From an uncultured Pseudomonadales bacterium (GTDB taxonomy: Bacteria > Pseudomonadota > Gammaproteobacteria > Pseudomonadales > UBA7434): DNA of 64,000 bases. Positions 47,571-57,674 of the stretch are shown piece after piece. The DNA lies in the NCBI GenBank assembly GCA_943788835.1, contig CALSRU010000004.1, positions 552,300 through 616,299 on the forward strand, written 5' to 3'. Positions within the stretch are counted from its first letter, which is position 1. Each line of letters begins with the position of its first letter. The notes under the pieces were generated by a model. The model worked only from the letters and a program-made list of their open reading frames with translations, was not told where the DNA came from and made no database searches. Position numbers and translations under genes: made by a program.

Positions 47571-48281
47571 TTAACTATCCATACTAATTTTTAAGCCTGC
47601 ACCGATAGCCAGCGGAGCAAGTACCACCGCCGCACAAAGCAAACCCGATAACATCATTAACGGAGCCACCACTGACCAGCCTTCTAGCGCATATTGCAGT
47701 AATCCTGCGCCAAAAATAATAACCGGTACGTAGAGCGGAAGAATAATTAACGCAATTAACAAGCCACCTGTTTGTAAGCTTACTGTAACTGCAGCGCCAA
47801 TTGCTCCTATAAAACTCAAAATTCCACTACCCAAAAAAAGCCCCAAGGCTAGCAGCGGGACGATTGAGATAGGGATACCCAGCATCAAAGCAAACAGCGG
47901 TGACGCCAATAGCATAGGCAAGCCTGTGACCAGCCAGTGCGCGGCAACTTTTCCAATGATCGCAAAATATAATGGCCTAGGTGACAGTAACAGTTGTTCG
48001 AGTGTTCCGTCTTCGTAGTCACTGCGGAATAATGCATCGAGCGACAGCATAATGCCCAGCAATGCCACGACCCATATAATGGCCGTTGCATTTAATGCTA
48101 ACTGCTTAACATCGGGACCGATCCCCAACGTAAACAAAGTTATTACCAACAAAACGAATATCAGTGGGTTGAGCCAAGCACCGCGAGTTCTAAAATACAC
48201 GCGCAGGTCTCGCTGAAAGATCGCGTGAAGTATCCTGAACATCGACTCGTTATCTGATTGCATTGTCGCAGGATGAGTCAT
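47571..48281 (-). CDS. ccmB: Haem exporter ABC permease CcmB
   Basis: A 236-residue permease with six membrane helices; FQRDLRVYFRTRGAWLNPLI and DALFRSDYEDGTLEQLLLSP are typical CcmB segments. With CcmA it forms an ABC complex whose ATP use releases holo-CcmE. The ATG at 48281 overlaps the ccmA stop by four bases, which supports this start over a methionine at codon 14. Confidence 0.95.
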   Translation of the reverse strand: MTHPATMQSDNESMFRILHAIFQRDLRVYFRTRGAWLNPLIFVLLVITLFTLGIGPDVKQLALNATAIIWVVALLGIMLSLDALFRSDYEDGTLEQLLLSPRPLYFAIIGKVAAHWLVTGLPMLLASPLFALMLGIPISIVPLLALGLFLGSGILSFIGAIGAAVTVSLQTGGLLIALIILPLYVPVIIFGAGLLQYALEGWSVVAPLMMLSGLLCAAVVLAPLAIGAGLKISMDS

Positions 48282-48988
48282 AGCGATCGAGCCTCATCAA
48301 TACCGCCCGCTTCCGTCCTGTGCGCATCAAGATCGAGCGTCAACATTCGCTCACTACGCAACGGTTGATGGGTTGTAAGCACGATCATGCCGCCGCGTAT
48401 CAAATGCTCGTCAAACATTTTTTCTAACACAACAACACCGTCTTGATCGATAGCGGTAAACGGCTCGTCAAGCACCCAAAGCGCATGCTGACTCAGCACC
48501 AAGCGAGCTAATGCAACGCGGCGCTGCTGTCCGGCTGAAAGTCGTGCGCACGGCATTTGACTGTATGGCGCCAGACCGAATACCGCTAGAGCTCTTTCCT
48601 CCAAATCGGTGCCTTGCTGTGGGTTGCCGACTGATACACCGTCAGCTGTCGCTGCGCTAGATCCATTCATGGCCTGCCACCATTGCAAATTTTCAATAGG
48701 TGTCAGCGCGGACTTCACTCCAGGGGCGTGGCCTAAATAGCAAAGTTGAGCGCGAAATAGAGCACCTAAGTCGCGAGTACTGCGACCATTCCAACGAATG
48801 TCGCCGCTAAAGTCAGTGGTAAGTCCACTGACCATACGCAGCAGTGTGGTTTTGCCGCTGCCATTGGCTCCTGCAATGCGCAGACCTTGACCACCCTCTA
48901 AGCATTGATTGACATTTTGCATGAGCACGCGCTCGCCACGCTCGCAATAAAGACTGTTTAATTCGAGTTGGGTAGCTAAAGGAGACAC
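48278..48988 (-). CDS. ccmA: Haem exporter ABC ATPase CcmA
   Basis: A 236-residue ATPase with Walker A GANGSGKTTLLRMVSGL, signature LSAGQQRRVALARLVL (LSAGQ variant usual for CcmA) and Walker B LWVLDEPFTAID. It is the first gene of the nine-gene ccmABCDEFGHI operon at 41.3-49.0 kb. Confidence 0.95.
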   Translation of the reverse strand: MSPLATQLELNSLYCERGERVLMQNVNQCLEGGQGLRIAGANGSGKTTLLRMVSGLTTDFSGDIRWNGRSTRDLGALFRAQLCYLGHAPGVKSALTPIENLQWWQAMNGSSAATADGVSVGNPQQGTDLEERALAVFGLAPYSQMPCARLSAGQQRRVALARLVLSQHALWVLDEPFTAIDQDGVVVLEKMFDEHLIRGGMIVLTTHQPLRSERMLTLDLDAHRTEAGGIDEARSL

Positions 48989-49404
48989 GGGCGTTTATAT
49001 TCCATACGCTGCCCACTTTACGTGGTGCCAGCGAAAATAGGTAACTGATGAATCAATTAATAGGCGGCAAGCTTACACAGGTATTGTACGATGCTCGCGG
49101 CACAAAGACCATTTACAGTGCAAGTCTCTCAGCCCAATTAAGCCCCCTTAGATGCCAACGAAGTGCTGCCCACTAGGGTAATCGTCCCGTGCTCGACGTC
49201 GCTAACTTAGACTTATCGACACAATGGCTAAATGTAAGCTTTCAGCAACCTCCAACGAGCCACGAGCGCATCAATGTACTATAGTATTCAGGCACCAGCA
49301 GTTGTGATGCATTAACATGAGATGCTCAAATTAGCCCTTCGGACTGCTCACAGGATCGGCATCTGAATTGGCATCTGCACTGAGATCAGTATCGGTACCC
49401 CGCT
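48989..49404. other. Intergenic region between ccmA and FliK-like gene
   Basis: About 416 bases separate two divergent genes. I see no terminator, RNA gene or strong promoter. Short repeated words (GGCATCTG twice near 49360-49390) are the only visible pattern. Confidence 0.4.
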
Positions 49405-49411
49405 ATGACAA

Positions 49412-51385
49412 ATGACCGCCCTAATCTTTTGGCAACACGCACTAGCAGTGCCACGCCCGCGAATCATCGCCGCAACTCCGGTAACGGTAACCCAGTCAAC
49501 ACATCAACCATGCCTTTGGCACAATCTGTGGAAAAAGCCCAGCGTGGTTAACCCCACCGGCAGCCAGTCACCTAACACTAGTGGCAGCCTGCCTCTTCAA
49601 GCAATCTCGACTGAAACGTTACAGTACTTAGGCAGCCGAGTCGGCGCTGTTATAGAAGCACGCGTTGTACAAGTACTCACCGAAGTAACCTCAAGCGCGC
49701 CCGGGAACGCTAGCAGATCAGTAACAACTGACGGCAAGGTAACGCTTGCAACACCAAACGATCCAGCGAGAGCTGTAGCTAGCAGTGACAAGAATACTGC
49801 AGCTAACCCAGCTGAGCGCTACCAAGTCTTGCTATCGATCGATAACACGACCACGCTTAAAGTCAGCTCACAGCTTGCCCCGCGCATGGGACAAGTGCTG
49901 CAAATGATGGTGTTAGATAACCAGCAATTGCGTATTCTGGACCCTCGCGCTGCAAGCAAGGTTGCAGCCAATACTTCGGCCGTCAATGCGCAAGCCGGCT
50001 TAGCTGCCGCCGCACCTCAGGCAGCCGCAAGCCCCTCAACTGCCGCAGCGCAAGCAACCAATAATATATCTCCAAACGACCTGGCACAGGCCAACCGAAT
50101 CACACAATCACAAACCCCCGGCATCAACGCAATTCTCCAGCAAGCACTGCGATCATCGCTGCCCAAACAAGCCTCGCGGGCACAGCTGCCCCTCACACTC
50201 GCTCAATTGGCTAATAACACGCCACCTGCTTCATCCGCAGCTTCGCCAAGCGCCAGTACTCCTACAGACTCGACCACTGGCAAAACAAACATGCAAACAG
50301 CCGCTCAAACTGGGCTTGCTACAGGCAGCATGAAACTTACGCCGCCAAGCGGTGGCTTGTCGCAGCCGTTGAACTCAGCAGGGTCTTTGAGCGCCAGCAA
50401 CAATGCGCTACTGCAAAGCGCTGAAATTGATGCCGCGCGCCAGATCCTAAACGCGATCATCCCCACATTTAAAAGCACCGTTACGCCCACAGGCATACGC
50501 GATGCCTTATTAAACAGCGGTGCCTTTTACGAGCATAAGCTTGCAATCGCAGCAACCAATATGCGAGCTAGGCAATCAGCTCAATCCAATTCTGCCGAAA
50601 CGAACCGCGCACAAACAGCTACCACAGCGTTGCCGAGCACACTGCTACAAATTGACCCGCAGCAGCGTAATGCCATTACCCTGCCGCTCCAAAGTGATAT
50701 GAAGCATGGCCTATTGCAGGTAGCCAAAGCACTGCAAGCACTACTGCCCAACATTCCGATGAGCATATCACCCACAAAAAAAGACAACAGTGCTCAATCG
50801 GATTCCAGTTTAGTCAACCTCTGGCAAACGCTGGGATCGAGCAGCTCCAGCAGCCAGTCCTCTGGCGACAATCAACGAGGCGGTGCCGACTCTGTCCTCC
50901 AGTTGCTTCGGTTAGCCCTCGGGGCAACTGCACGTACACAGACACAGCAAATTTTAGCCGTGGGCAGCCAGCTAGCGGCTCAAGGTGACCCGCAAATCAA
51001 CCAATCGCTTAACGTAGAGTTACCGCTGTGGCTGGATCAGCGCTTATCGATGGTAGAGATCAAACTTGAGCGTGAAAAGGCAGCTCGACACGCACGAGAA
51101 AAGATCGACACATGGAATGTTCGGCTGCGCTTTGATCTAGAGGACTTGGGCGAACTCACCGCGTTAGCCACTCTGCAAGGCAAGCGGATGGCTGCCGTTT
51201 TATGGTCTAGCCAAACCCAACTAACCGAAAAAATTCAGGCTGAACTCGCCGAGGTCACTAACCAGCTCAACCAGCTTGGCCTGAATGTTAAGCATTTACA
51301 TTGCCGCACAGGGCACCCGCCTGCAGCCACTGATGGCAAAGCCGTGAACATACTGCAAATGAATTTACTCGATACGCAAAGCTAG
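49412..51385 (+). CDS. FliK-like hook-length-control-domain protein
   Basis: A 657-residue frame. The first 45 codons look non-coding (W, H, C and P rich) and a neighbouring frame from ATG 49405 reads better, so the real start is either GTG 49544 or in the other frame with a frameshift. The body is long, Ala/Ser/Thr/Gln-rich and disordered; the C-terminal 130 residues (SLNVELPLWLDQRLSMVEIK; RLRFDLEDLGELTALATLQG) match the Flg_hook domain of FliK. FliK measures hook length and switches the flagellar exporter. No flagellar cluster is near; the partner is the FlhB-like gene 42 bases on. It may be a paralogue with another role. Confidence 0.75.
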   Translation: MTALIFWQHALAVPRPRIIAATPVTVTQSTHQPCLWHNLWKKPSVVNPTGSQSPNTSGSLPLQAISTETLQYLGSRVGAVIEARVVQVLTEVTSSAPGNASRSVTTDGKVTLATPNDPARAVASSDKNTAANPAERYQVLLSIDNTTTLKVSSQLAPRMGQVLQMMVLDNQQLRILDPRAASKVAANTSAVNAQAGLAAAAPQAAASPSTAAAQATNNISPNDLAQANRITQSQTPGINAILQQALRSSLPKQASRAQLPLTLAQLANNTPPASSAASPSASTPTDSTTGKTNMQTAAQTGLATGSMKLTPPSGGLSQPLNSAGSLSASNNALLQSAEIDAARQILNAIIPTFKSTVTPTGIRDALLNSGAFYEHKLAIAATNMRARQSAQSNSAETNRAQTATTALPSTLLQIDPQQRNAITLPLQSDMKHGLLQVAKALQALLPNIPMSISPTKKDNSAQSDSSLVNLWQTLGSSSSSSQSSGDNQRGGADSVLQLLRLALGATARTQTQQILAVGSQLAAQGDPQINQSLNVELPLWLDQRLSMVEIKLEREKAARHAREKIDTWNVRLRFDLEDLGELTALATLQGKRMAAVLWSSQTQLTEKIQAELAEVTNQLNQLGLNVKHLHCRTGHPPAATDGKAVNILQMNLLDTQS

Positions 51386-51427
51386 CATCAGCAATGCGCC
51401 GAACCGATAACTCAGTGAAGCAACAAT

Positions 51428-51766
51428 ATGGACAAGAAAGACACTCCATCCCGATCGCCAAGCGATAGCGCTAAAAAGCGCGAGGCAATTGAGCATTACC
51501 AGCAGGCGGTAGCATTGAAATATGATGGGCAAAATGCGCCTGCCATTACCGCCACCGGCGGCGGACAGCTAGCCGAAGATATCATTGCGATGGCGCGCGA
51601 GTACGGCATACCCCTTTACGAAAACGCCGAGCTTACCGAAATGCTTGGGCTTCTAGAATTAGGAGACCACATACCGCACGAGCTCTACGTTATCATCGCG
51701 CAAATCATTGCGCTGGCTTACAAATTACAGGACAAGAAACCTCCGGTACCGACCGCAGCTCTCTAA
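51428..51766 (+). CDS. Stand-alone FlhB/YscU C-terminal-like protein
   Basis: A 112-residue protein matching only the cytoplasmic C-terminal domain of FlhB/YscU: AVALKYDGQNAPAITATGGG, then AREYGIPLYENAELTEML and LGDHIPHELYVIIAQIIALA. The self-cleavage NPTH expected just before AVALKY is replaced by EHYQ, so it should not autocleave, and it has no membrane domain. It follows the FliK-like gene closely. The pairing of a switch-domain protein with a FliK-like protein suggests they interact, but the process is unknown. Confidence 0.85.
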   Translation: MDKKDTPSRSPSDSAKKREAIEHYQQAVALKYDGQNAPAITATGGGQLAEDIIAMAREYGIPLYENAELTEMLGLLELGDHIPHELYVIIAQIIALAYKLQDKKPPVPTAAL

Positions 51767-51777
51767 TGCTTAGCAAC

Positions 51778-52158
51778 CTACGCTTTTCCCCGTGCAGCGA
51801 ACATCGCCGCACAAAACCCAATCACAATAAGCGCCAAACTTACCCACTCATGAGCAGCGCCCACAGGACTCGCGCCTGCTGCAGTAGCGAAAATCGCTTG
51901 GACATACCAGATAAAATACATCAAAAAAATAAAACAGAGCCACTGATAGCTGCGCTTAGTTTGCTTTATTAGGCCTGGCATCACCAGAAACAAACCGGAC
52001 GACACTATAATCCAGAGCCCGAGGGCGGCAGCCAACTCTGGCGGCCCGAAGTTCAACAACCCGAACAACATGGTTGCCAAAAGCCCAAAGTAACAAATCA
52101 GTACAGCGACCCGCGCCGGTGGGTAGTAGGAACTATTTAATGCAGTGTGCTCAGTCAT
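51778..52158 (-). CDS. DUF2069 membrane protein
   Basis: A 126-residue protein with four predicted helices, and the family motif YQWLCFIFLMYFIWYVQAIF followed by HEW. It is usually found beside wrbA and arsC, as here, with 27 bases to wrbA. Function unknown. Confidence 0.88.
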   Translation of the reverse strand: MTEHTALNSSYYPPARVAVLICYFGLLATMLFGLLNFGPPELAAALGLWIIVSSGLFLVMPGLIKQTKRSYQWLCFIFLMYFIWYVQAIFATAAGASPVGAAHEWVSLALIVIGFCAAMFAARGKA

Positions 52159-52185
52159 AATGTTAACTACTTATATCCGATAGAA

Positions 52186-52857
<672 letters not shown>

Positions 52858-52896
52858 TCAAGGCTAGGTTTCGCAAAGCCAGATTTGTTCACGCAT

Positions 52897-53244
52897 TTAC
52901 AACAATACGTTTACATTTTCAGGCGGCCGACCTATAACCGCACGAGAACCAGAAACTACAATAGGTCGCTCAATCAACTTTGGATACTCGCTCATAGCTT
53001 GAATGATGCTCGCGTCATCAAGCGTCATGTCGGATAACTTCAATGTCTTGTAATCAGCCTCACCCCTGCGCAATAAATCGCGCGGCGCCATACCCAGTTT
53101 TTTGAGCAGTTTGCCAAGCTCTGCACAAGTTGGCGGGGTCTCTAAGTAAAGGAGCACTTCCACTTGTACGGCACTAGCCTCAATTAAGGCCAACGTTTGT
53201 CGCGATTTTGAACAACGGGGATTGTGGTAAATAGTTAATGCCAT
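52897..53244 (-). CDS. arsC: ArsC/Spx-family arsenate reductase (glutaredoxin type)
   Basis: The start is ATG 53244 (MALTIYHNPRCSKSRQTLAL), matching the family; the frame extends 39 bases upstream to a TTG. The 115-residue protein has the catalytic C11 followed by SKSR and a C-terminal LIERPIVVSGSRAVIGRPPE. It reduces arsenate with glutathione and glutaredoxin, or may be a YffB-type paralogue with another thiol role, which is common when no ars operon is nearby. Confidence 0.9.
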   Translation of the reverse strand: MALTIYHNPRCSKSRQTLALIEASAVQVEVLLYLETPPTCAELGKLLKKLGMAPRDLLRRGEADYKTLKLSDMTLDDASIIQAMSEYPKLIERPIVVSGSRAVIGRPPENVNVLL

Positions 53245-53459
53245 AGTGTTGCTAAAACCTATTTTGAACGGCCTTTTACCCAACGTATTTTGGCCGAATA
53301 ATCGAGAGGGTGGTATATTAGCTAAGATGGCTTATCGCCATTTTATTTACACCAGCAGCCCAGTAACTATTGTACAGAAGGTTTCTGCAATCAACAGCCT
53401 TAATGCCTAACAAGCGAATCATCGCGGCATTGGCCTACTAATCAGTGAGGAAGTAAGCC

Positions 53460-53963
53460 ATGAGTTTTTTTTGGGAGCATGCCCAAAGCCTGTTGCGCAA
53501 AGGCTCTGCAATCCTTTTTCTTTTTTTACTTTCTGCCTGCAACGATAGCGCTAGTGATCGGTCCAACCAACCCTTCTCACTCACGACGTACGCCGGCAAA
53601 TGGGTCGTCTTAAACTATTGGGCTGAGTGGTGCGCACCCTGCATCAAAGAAATTCCGGAGTTAAATCTATTACAAGCCGAGCATGAGGACGACATTACCG
53701 TTTTAGCCGTTAATTTTGATCGGGTGACTGGCGCAGAGTTAACAGCGTTGTCGGAAAAAATGGGGATCCAATTTGGCTTAGTTGATCCAGATCCAGCCGA
53801 AACGCTGCGACTGTCACGCCCGGCCAGCTTACCGACTACTTACATTTTTGATCCCACCGGAAAATTGGCAGCGAAGCTGGTTGGCCCGCAAACTAGTGCG
53901 GAACTGCTGGCTAGAATCGAGACGGTTTCTGCACCCAGTAAAGCCATGCCTGTTGCCGAGTAA
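53460..53963 (+). CDS. TlpA-family thioredoxin-like lipoprotein
   Basis: A 167-residue precursor with lipobox LSAC (C27) and a thioredoxin domain with WCAPC (C58/C61) and the cis-proline segment SLPTTYIFDP. It should be a membrane-anchored periplasmic thiol-disulfide reductase. It is divergent from arsC, a pairing also seen in pseudomonads. Its substrate is unknown. Confidence 0.88.
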   Translation: MSFFWEHAQSLLRKGSAILFLFLLSACNDSASDRSNQPFSLTTYAGKWVVLNYWAEWCAPCIKEIPELNLLQAEHEDDITVLAVNFDRVTGAELTALSEKMGIQFGLVDPDPAETLRLSRPASLPTTYIFDPTGKLAAKLVGPQTSAELLARIETVSAPSKAMPVAE

Positions 53964-54221
53964 ACTCTCAATTGACCATGAGGCGCTGTTGAAGCCACAT
54001 CATTTCCGATCGAAGGATATTATAAAAGACATAACATTTAGCCCATAATAGTATGTTTTTCATAGTATTTATGCCTTTTAGACTTAGATACAGAGCCCGT
54101 ATTAAAAGCCTAGGCAACGACCCAAGTCACACTAAATTTAGCTTTTTCCGCTTAAAGCCTGCACAGTAGGCATTCGCCGACTAGACTTATTGCAACGCCC
54201 TCCCTTGCAGTAGGAAATCCG

Positions 54222-54518
54222 ATGAGTGACATAACTAAGACAAGATCTACCGACTCACCATTCACTGAGCCAAACCAGTCGTCACGCTTCGTTGAGCTTA
54301 GTGGGAATTGGTTTTTTATGACCCGAGAGTACGGTCTACAAGGCCCTTATGCGAGCAAAGCAGACGCGGAAACTGCGGTGCAAGGCTACATCGCTGAGCT
54401 TGCTCATGACAATGCAACACCTGCTCACATGCCTGAAACAACTATTCCTTCTGGACAGCACGAGCAATTGGCCAATGTCGTTCCATGGCCAAACATCCGC
54501 AAACAAAACCTCGATTGA
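54222..54518 (+). CDS. Small soluble protein, DUF6316-like
   Basis: A 98-residue protein with SGNWFFMTREYGLQGPYASK near its centre, resembling the WFF-TRE-GPF signature of the DUF6316 family. An acidic middle and disordered ends surround it. AGTAGGAAATCCG just before the ATG supports the start. No known function. Confidence 0.65.
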   Translation: MSDITKTRSTDSPFTEPNQSSRFVELSGNWFFMTREYGLQGPYASKADAETAVQGYIAELAHDNATPAHMPETTIPSGQHEQLANVVPWPNIRKQNLD

Positions 54519-54728
54519 CCCCATATTCAGCCGACCGATGTTAATAGGCCAACCGCCCGATAACGATCTGAAATTGAAAAGCGCTGCTGAGTAATACTTC
54601 TCGCAAGCTTCTATTGATCGCTGGCATGAGCTCGCTGAATACTCGCATCGCGCAGCATTCATGCCTGCAATAAAACGACACCCACCCGCTTGGAAGTTTT
54701 GTTATACTCGGCAATTAGCCAAATTCAT

Positions 54729-55097
54729 ATGGCAGAGAAAGAATTCATAAGACTGGCAATGATTAAAAAACAGATCACTAAAACCGAGCAACGCGAAGAA
54801 ATTCAGCGACAAACGCAGAAATTTTTGAAGCATGGGCTTCAAGTTAAAGAAATACCCAAAGGGGTTAGCAGTCGTGATGAAGCCGCTGGGCCACTACCCA
54901 AAACCAGTTGGCACATGGAGAAAAGTGACTCTCAAAGAACCTATCTTACCGAGGTGGTGGATAGCTTGGAGCAGCGCAAACAGATCAAATCGACGACCGT
55001 GATCGGTAAGCGCCCGGTGCGGCAGAAAAAACCCAAGCGTACATTGATTTATGATGACTTTGGCGAGCCACTGCGATGGGTTTGGGTTGACGAATAA
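54729..55097 (+). CDS. Small basic protein with SutA-like segment
   Basis: The start is uncertain between ATG 54729 and ATG 54759; the upstream TTG frame is less likely. The 122-residue product is charged and mostly helical. QTQKFLKHGLQVKEIPKGV (about 38-56) resembles the C-terminal helix of SutA, the RNA-polymerase-binding regulator of Pseudomonas. The C-terminal part is basic (RPVRQKKPKRTLI) and ends DDFGEPLRWVWVDE. It has no membrane or catalytic motif. A nucleic-acid- or polymerase-linked role is an inference. Confidence 0.65.
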   Translation: MAEKEFIRLAMIKKQITKTEQREEIQRQTQKFLKHGLQVKEIPKGVSSRDEAAGPLPKTSWHMEKSDSQRTYLTEVVDSLEQRKQIKSTTVIGKRPVRQKKPKRTLIYDDFGEPLRWVWVDE

Positions 55098-55113
55098 GCC
55101 CCGATCGCCAAGG

Positions 55114-56508
55114 CTACTCTTCATTAACAATATCGTAACAAGCCCTATATTCACTGGCGTTAATTTTCATCCTGCCGTGCTCTACAAAAGACTGCAACAA
55201 CTCGTCTAGGGCCTGCATAAAAGAGTGGTCACCAGTAATCTGAAAATTGCCATACCGCGCAATTTCGGCAATACCTTCGGCCTTTACGTTTCCGGCTACC
55301 AGCCCCGAAAACATAGCGCGCAAGTTTACCGCTGTTTCAAATGCAGACTGTTGAGTATTCAAACGCAAAGCTCGCATATTGGCATGCGAAGGATAAAACG
55401 GTAATTGCATTTCTCTGGGTACGACCAGAGACCAATTAAAATAAAAGGCATCACGCGCATCACACCGAATATGTCTGACGGTGTCCATACTTTCCAACAT
55501 ACGAACTGCCACGGCGTCTGGCTCGCCAATGATAATGTCATACATCATCTGCGCATCAGAACCCAACGTCAGGCCGATGAATCTATCAATACTTTCAAAA
55601 TAATCAGCGGAAGTCTCAGGCGCTGAGAAAATTATGGGAATGCGCTGCTGTTGATTATCCTCATGAAGCATCAAGCCCAACAAGTAAAATATTTCCTCGG
55701 CCGTGCCAACACCGCCTGGAAACACAAGGATACCGTGCCCAACACGAACGAATGCCTCCAACCGCTTCTCAATATCAGGCATGATCACCAAGTCATTGAC
55801 GACAGGATTGGGCGATTCAGCTGCAATAATGCCTGGCTCCGAGATACCCAAATAACGACCGTTGCCAATGCGCTGCTTCCGGTGGGCCACAGCTGCGCCT
55901 TTCATTGGGCCCTTCATCGCTCCCGGGCCACAACCCGTGCAAACATCTAGGCCGCGCAAACCAAGCTCATACCCCACAGCTTTTGTGTAGTCGTATTCTT
56001 CCCGAGCAATTGAGTGACCACCCCAAACAACCACTAAATTTGGATCTTTCTCGGCTATTAATACTTTGGCATTGCGCAGAATATTGAAAATAGCATCGGT
56101 TGTACCCGACGATGTGCTCAGATCATAGTACGGATTAAAACGCAGCTGATTTTGAACAAAAATAATATCGCGTAGCACGGCAAAGAGGTGCTCTTTGATA
56201 CCTTTAATCATCACACCGTCAACAAAGGCTTGCGCTGGGGCATTAGAAATTTCGAGCTTAATGCCTCGTTCTCGCTGAATAATTCGAATATCGAACGAAG
56301 CATATGTCTCCAACACTTTGTTGGTATCGTCTTCGCTACTACCACAATTCAACACCGCCAAAGAGCATTGCCGAAAAATCTGGTAAAGCTCGGCCTGGCT
56401 GGCATCGTAAAGTTGCTCGATTTCACGACGAGAGAGAATTTCTAAGCTTGAATCTGGGGTAACCGATGTAGAGACCCGCTCGGTTCCGCTTAGGGCAGAA
56501 GAACCCAT
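55114..56508 (-). CDS. ppnN: Nucleotide 5'-monophosphate nucleosidase PpnN (YgdH)
   Basis: The start is ATG 56508 with AGAGG before it; the frame reaches a GTG 60 bases upstream. The 464-residue protein (E. coli 454) has an N-terminal DUF4478-type domain, a LOG/lysine-decarboxylase-like nucleotide-binding core with GCGPGAMKGPMKGA and VFPGGVGTAEEIFYLLG, and a C-terminal regulatory domain. It hydrolyses purine and pyrimidine monophosphates to base and ribose phosphate and is stimulated by (p)ppGpp in E. coli. It is convergent with the SutA-like gene. Confidence 0.95.
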   Translation of the reverse strand: MGSSALSGTERVSTSVTPDSSLEILSRREIEQLYDASQAELYQIFRQCSLAVLNCGSSEDDTNKVLETYASFDIRIIQRERGIKLEISNAPAQAFVDGVMIKGIKEHLFAVLRDIIFVQNQLRFNPYYDLSTSSGTTDAIFNILRNAKVLIAEKDPNLVVVWGGHSIAREEYDYTKAVGYELGLRGLDVCTGCGPGAMKGPMKGAAVAHRKQRIGNGRYLGISEPGIIAAESPNPVVNDLVIMPDIEKRLEAFVRVGHGILVFPGGVGTAEEIFYLLGLMLHEDNQQQRIPIIFSAPETSADYFESIDRFIGLTLGSDAQMMYDIIIGEPDAVAVRMLESMDTVRHIRCDARDAFYFNWSLVVPREMQLPFYPSHANMRALRLNTQQSAFETAVNLRAMFSGLVAGNVKAEGIAEIARYGNFQITGDHSFMQALDELLQSFVEHGRMKINASEYRACYDIVNEE

Positions 56509-56653
56509 GGTTGCTACCTCTGCAATATTGTTGTTTAAGTGGCTAATCGGTGAGTCTATGACGCCCACAAGATATCACTATTCGGTAACCTAACATGCTG
56601 CTGTCGCGGGCAAATCAGAGGACTGCCCGAGCGCACTAACTAGCCGGCAATAC

Positions 56654-57571
56654 CTAAGGCATGCTATCAACGTCAGCATTCTCAGGAAGGGGGATAATTA
56701 AGTCCTCTTTAGTCACGTTAAACGTTAACAGCAAACCCGCCGCGACAAAGATGGAAGAGTACGTGCCTATAATCACACCAAATATTAACGCAGTTGCAAA
56801 TCCGTGAATAATATCACCACCAAAAATAAACAATGACGACAGCACTAGCAGCGTAGTCGCCGATGTCATGATAGTTCTTCCTAGCGTTTGATTGAGTGAG
56901 TGATTGATAACCTCGCGCGGACTGACCTTCCTTAATAAACGAAAGTTTTCACGGATGCGATCGGCCACGACAATAGTATCGTTGAGTGAATAGCCAATAA
57001 CCGCTAACAACGCTGCTAGCACAGTCAAATCAAAATCTAAATAGAGGAATGAAAACAAGCCCAACGTAAGTATCACGTCGTGAATCAGTGCAGCTGCGGC
57101 TGCTAGCGAAAACTTAAACTGAAATTGGACCGTGACGTAAATCATCACGCCTAAAATTGCTATCAACAAACCCAGCCCGCCCTGCTCCCGCAACTCTTCA
57201 CCAACCTGAGGCCCAACATACTCAATACGCTGTAGTGAAATATCACTCGCGCTAGCATCGCGTAAAACCTCAAGAACACGGTCACCTAAGTCCGAGGTGT
57301 TATCCTGCGGCAAGCGCACCAATACATCATTTTCCGAACCAAAGTTAACCACCTGACTACCCTCAAAGCCATTAGTGTCTAAAGTTTCTCTGACTTCCTG
57401 TAAATTCACTGCCGGTTCATATAACACCTCGACCAATGTACCACCGGTAAAATCCAAGCCCAGATTCAGACCTCGCGTTGAGAGTGAGACAATAGCGGCA
57501 ATCACTAAGCAGACCGACAGGCCCTGTGAAATTCGGCGTAAGCTCATAAAATCAAATTTAGTTAGTGTCAC
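56654..57571 (-). CDS. secF: Protein translocase subunit SecF
   Basis: I choose GTG 57571 as start, with GGGAAG before it (VTLTKFDFMSLRRI matches SecF starts); a TTG five codons upstream is the alternative. The 305-residue protein has six membrane helices, the LGLDFTGGTLVEV motif after helix 1, and helix 4-5 signatures YSLNDTIVVADRIRENFR. With SecD it uses proton-motive force to pull proteins through SecYEG. It lies 104 bases after secD. Confidence 0.95.
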   Translation of the reverse strand: MTLTKFDFMSLRRISQGLSVCLVIAAIVSLSTRGLNLGLDFTGGTLVEVLYEPAVNLQEVRETLDTNGFEGSQVVNFGSENDVLVRLPQDNTSDLGDRVLEVLRDASASDISLQRIEYVGPQVGEELREQGGLGLLIAILGVMIYVTVQFQFKFSLAAAAALIHDVILTLGLFSFLYLDFDLTVLAALLAVIGYSLNDTIVVADRIRENFRLLRKVSPREVINHSLNQTLGRTIMTSATTLLVLSSLFIFGGDIIHGFATALIFGVIIGTYSSIFVAAGLLLTFNVTKEDLIIPLPENADVDSMP

Positions 57572-57674
57572 AGTGGGGCTTCCCAATAGGTATTTATTTT
57601 AAATAATTGTTTCGTTTATCGCTTACTACTTAGTTGGTTGCGCTGGCGACCCCTCGGGCCGCAGCGCTCAAGAC

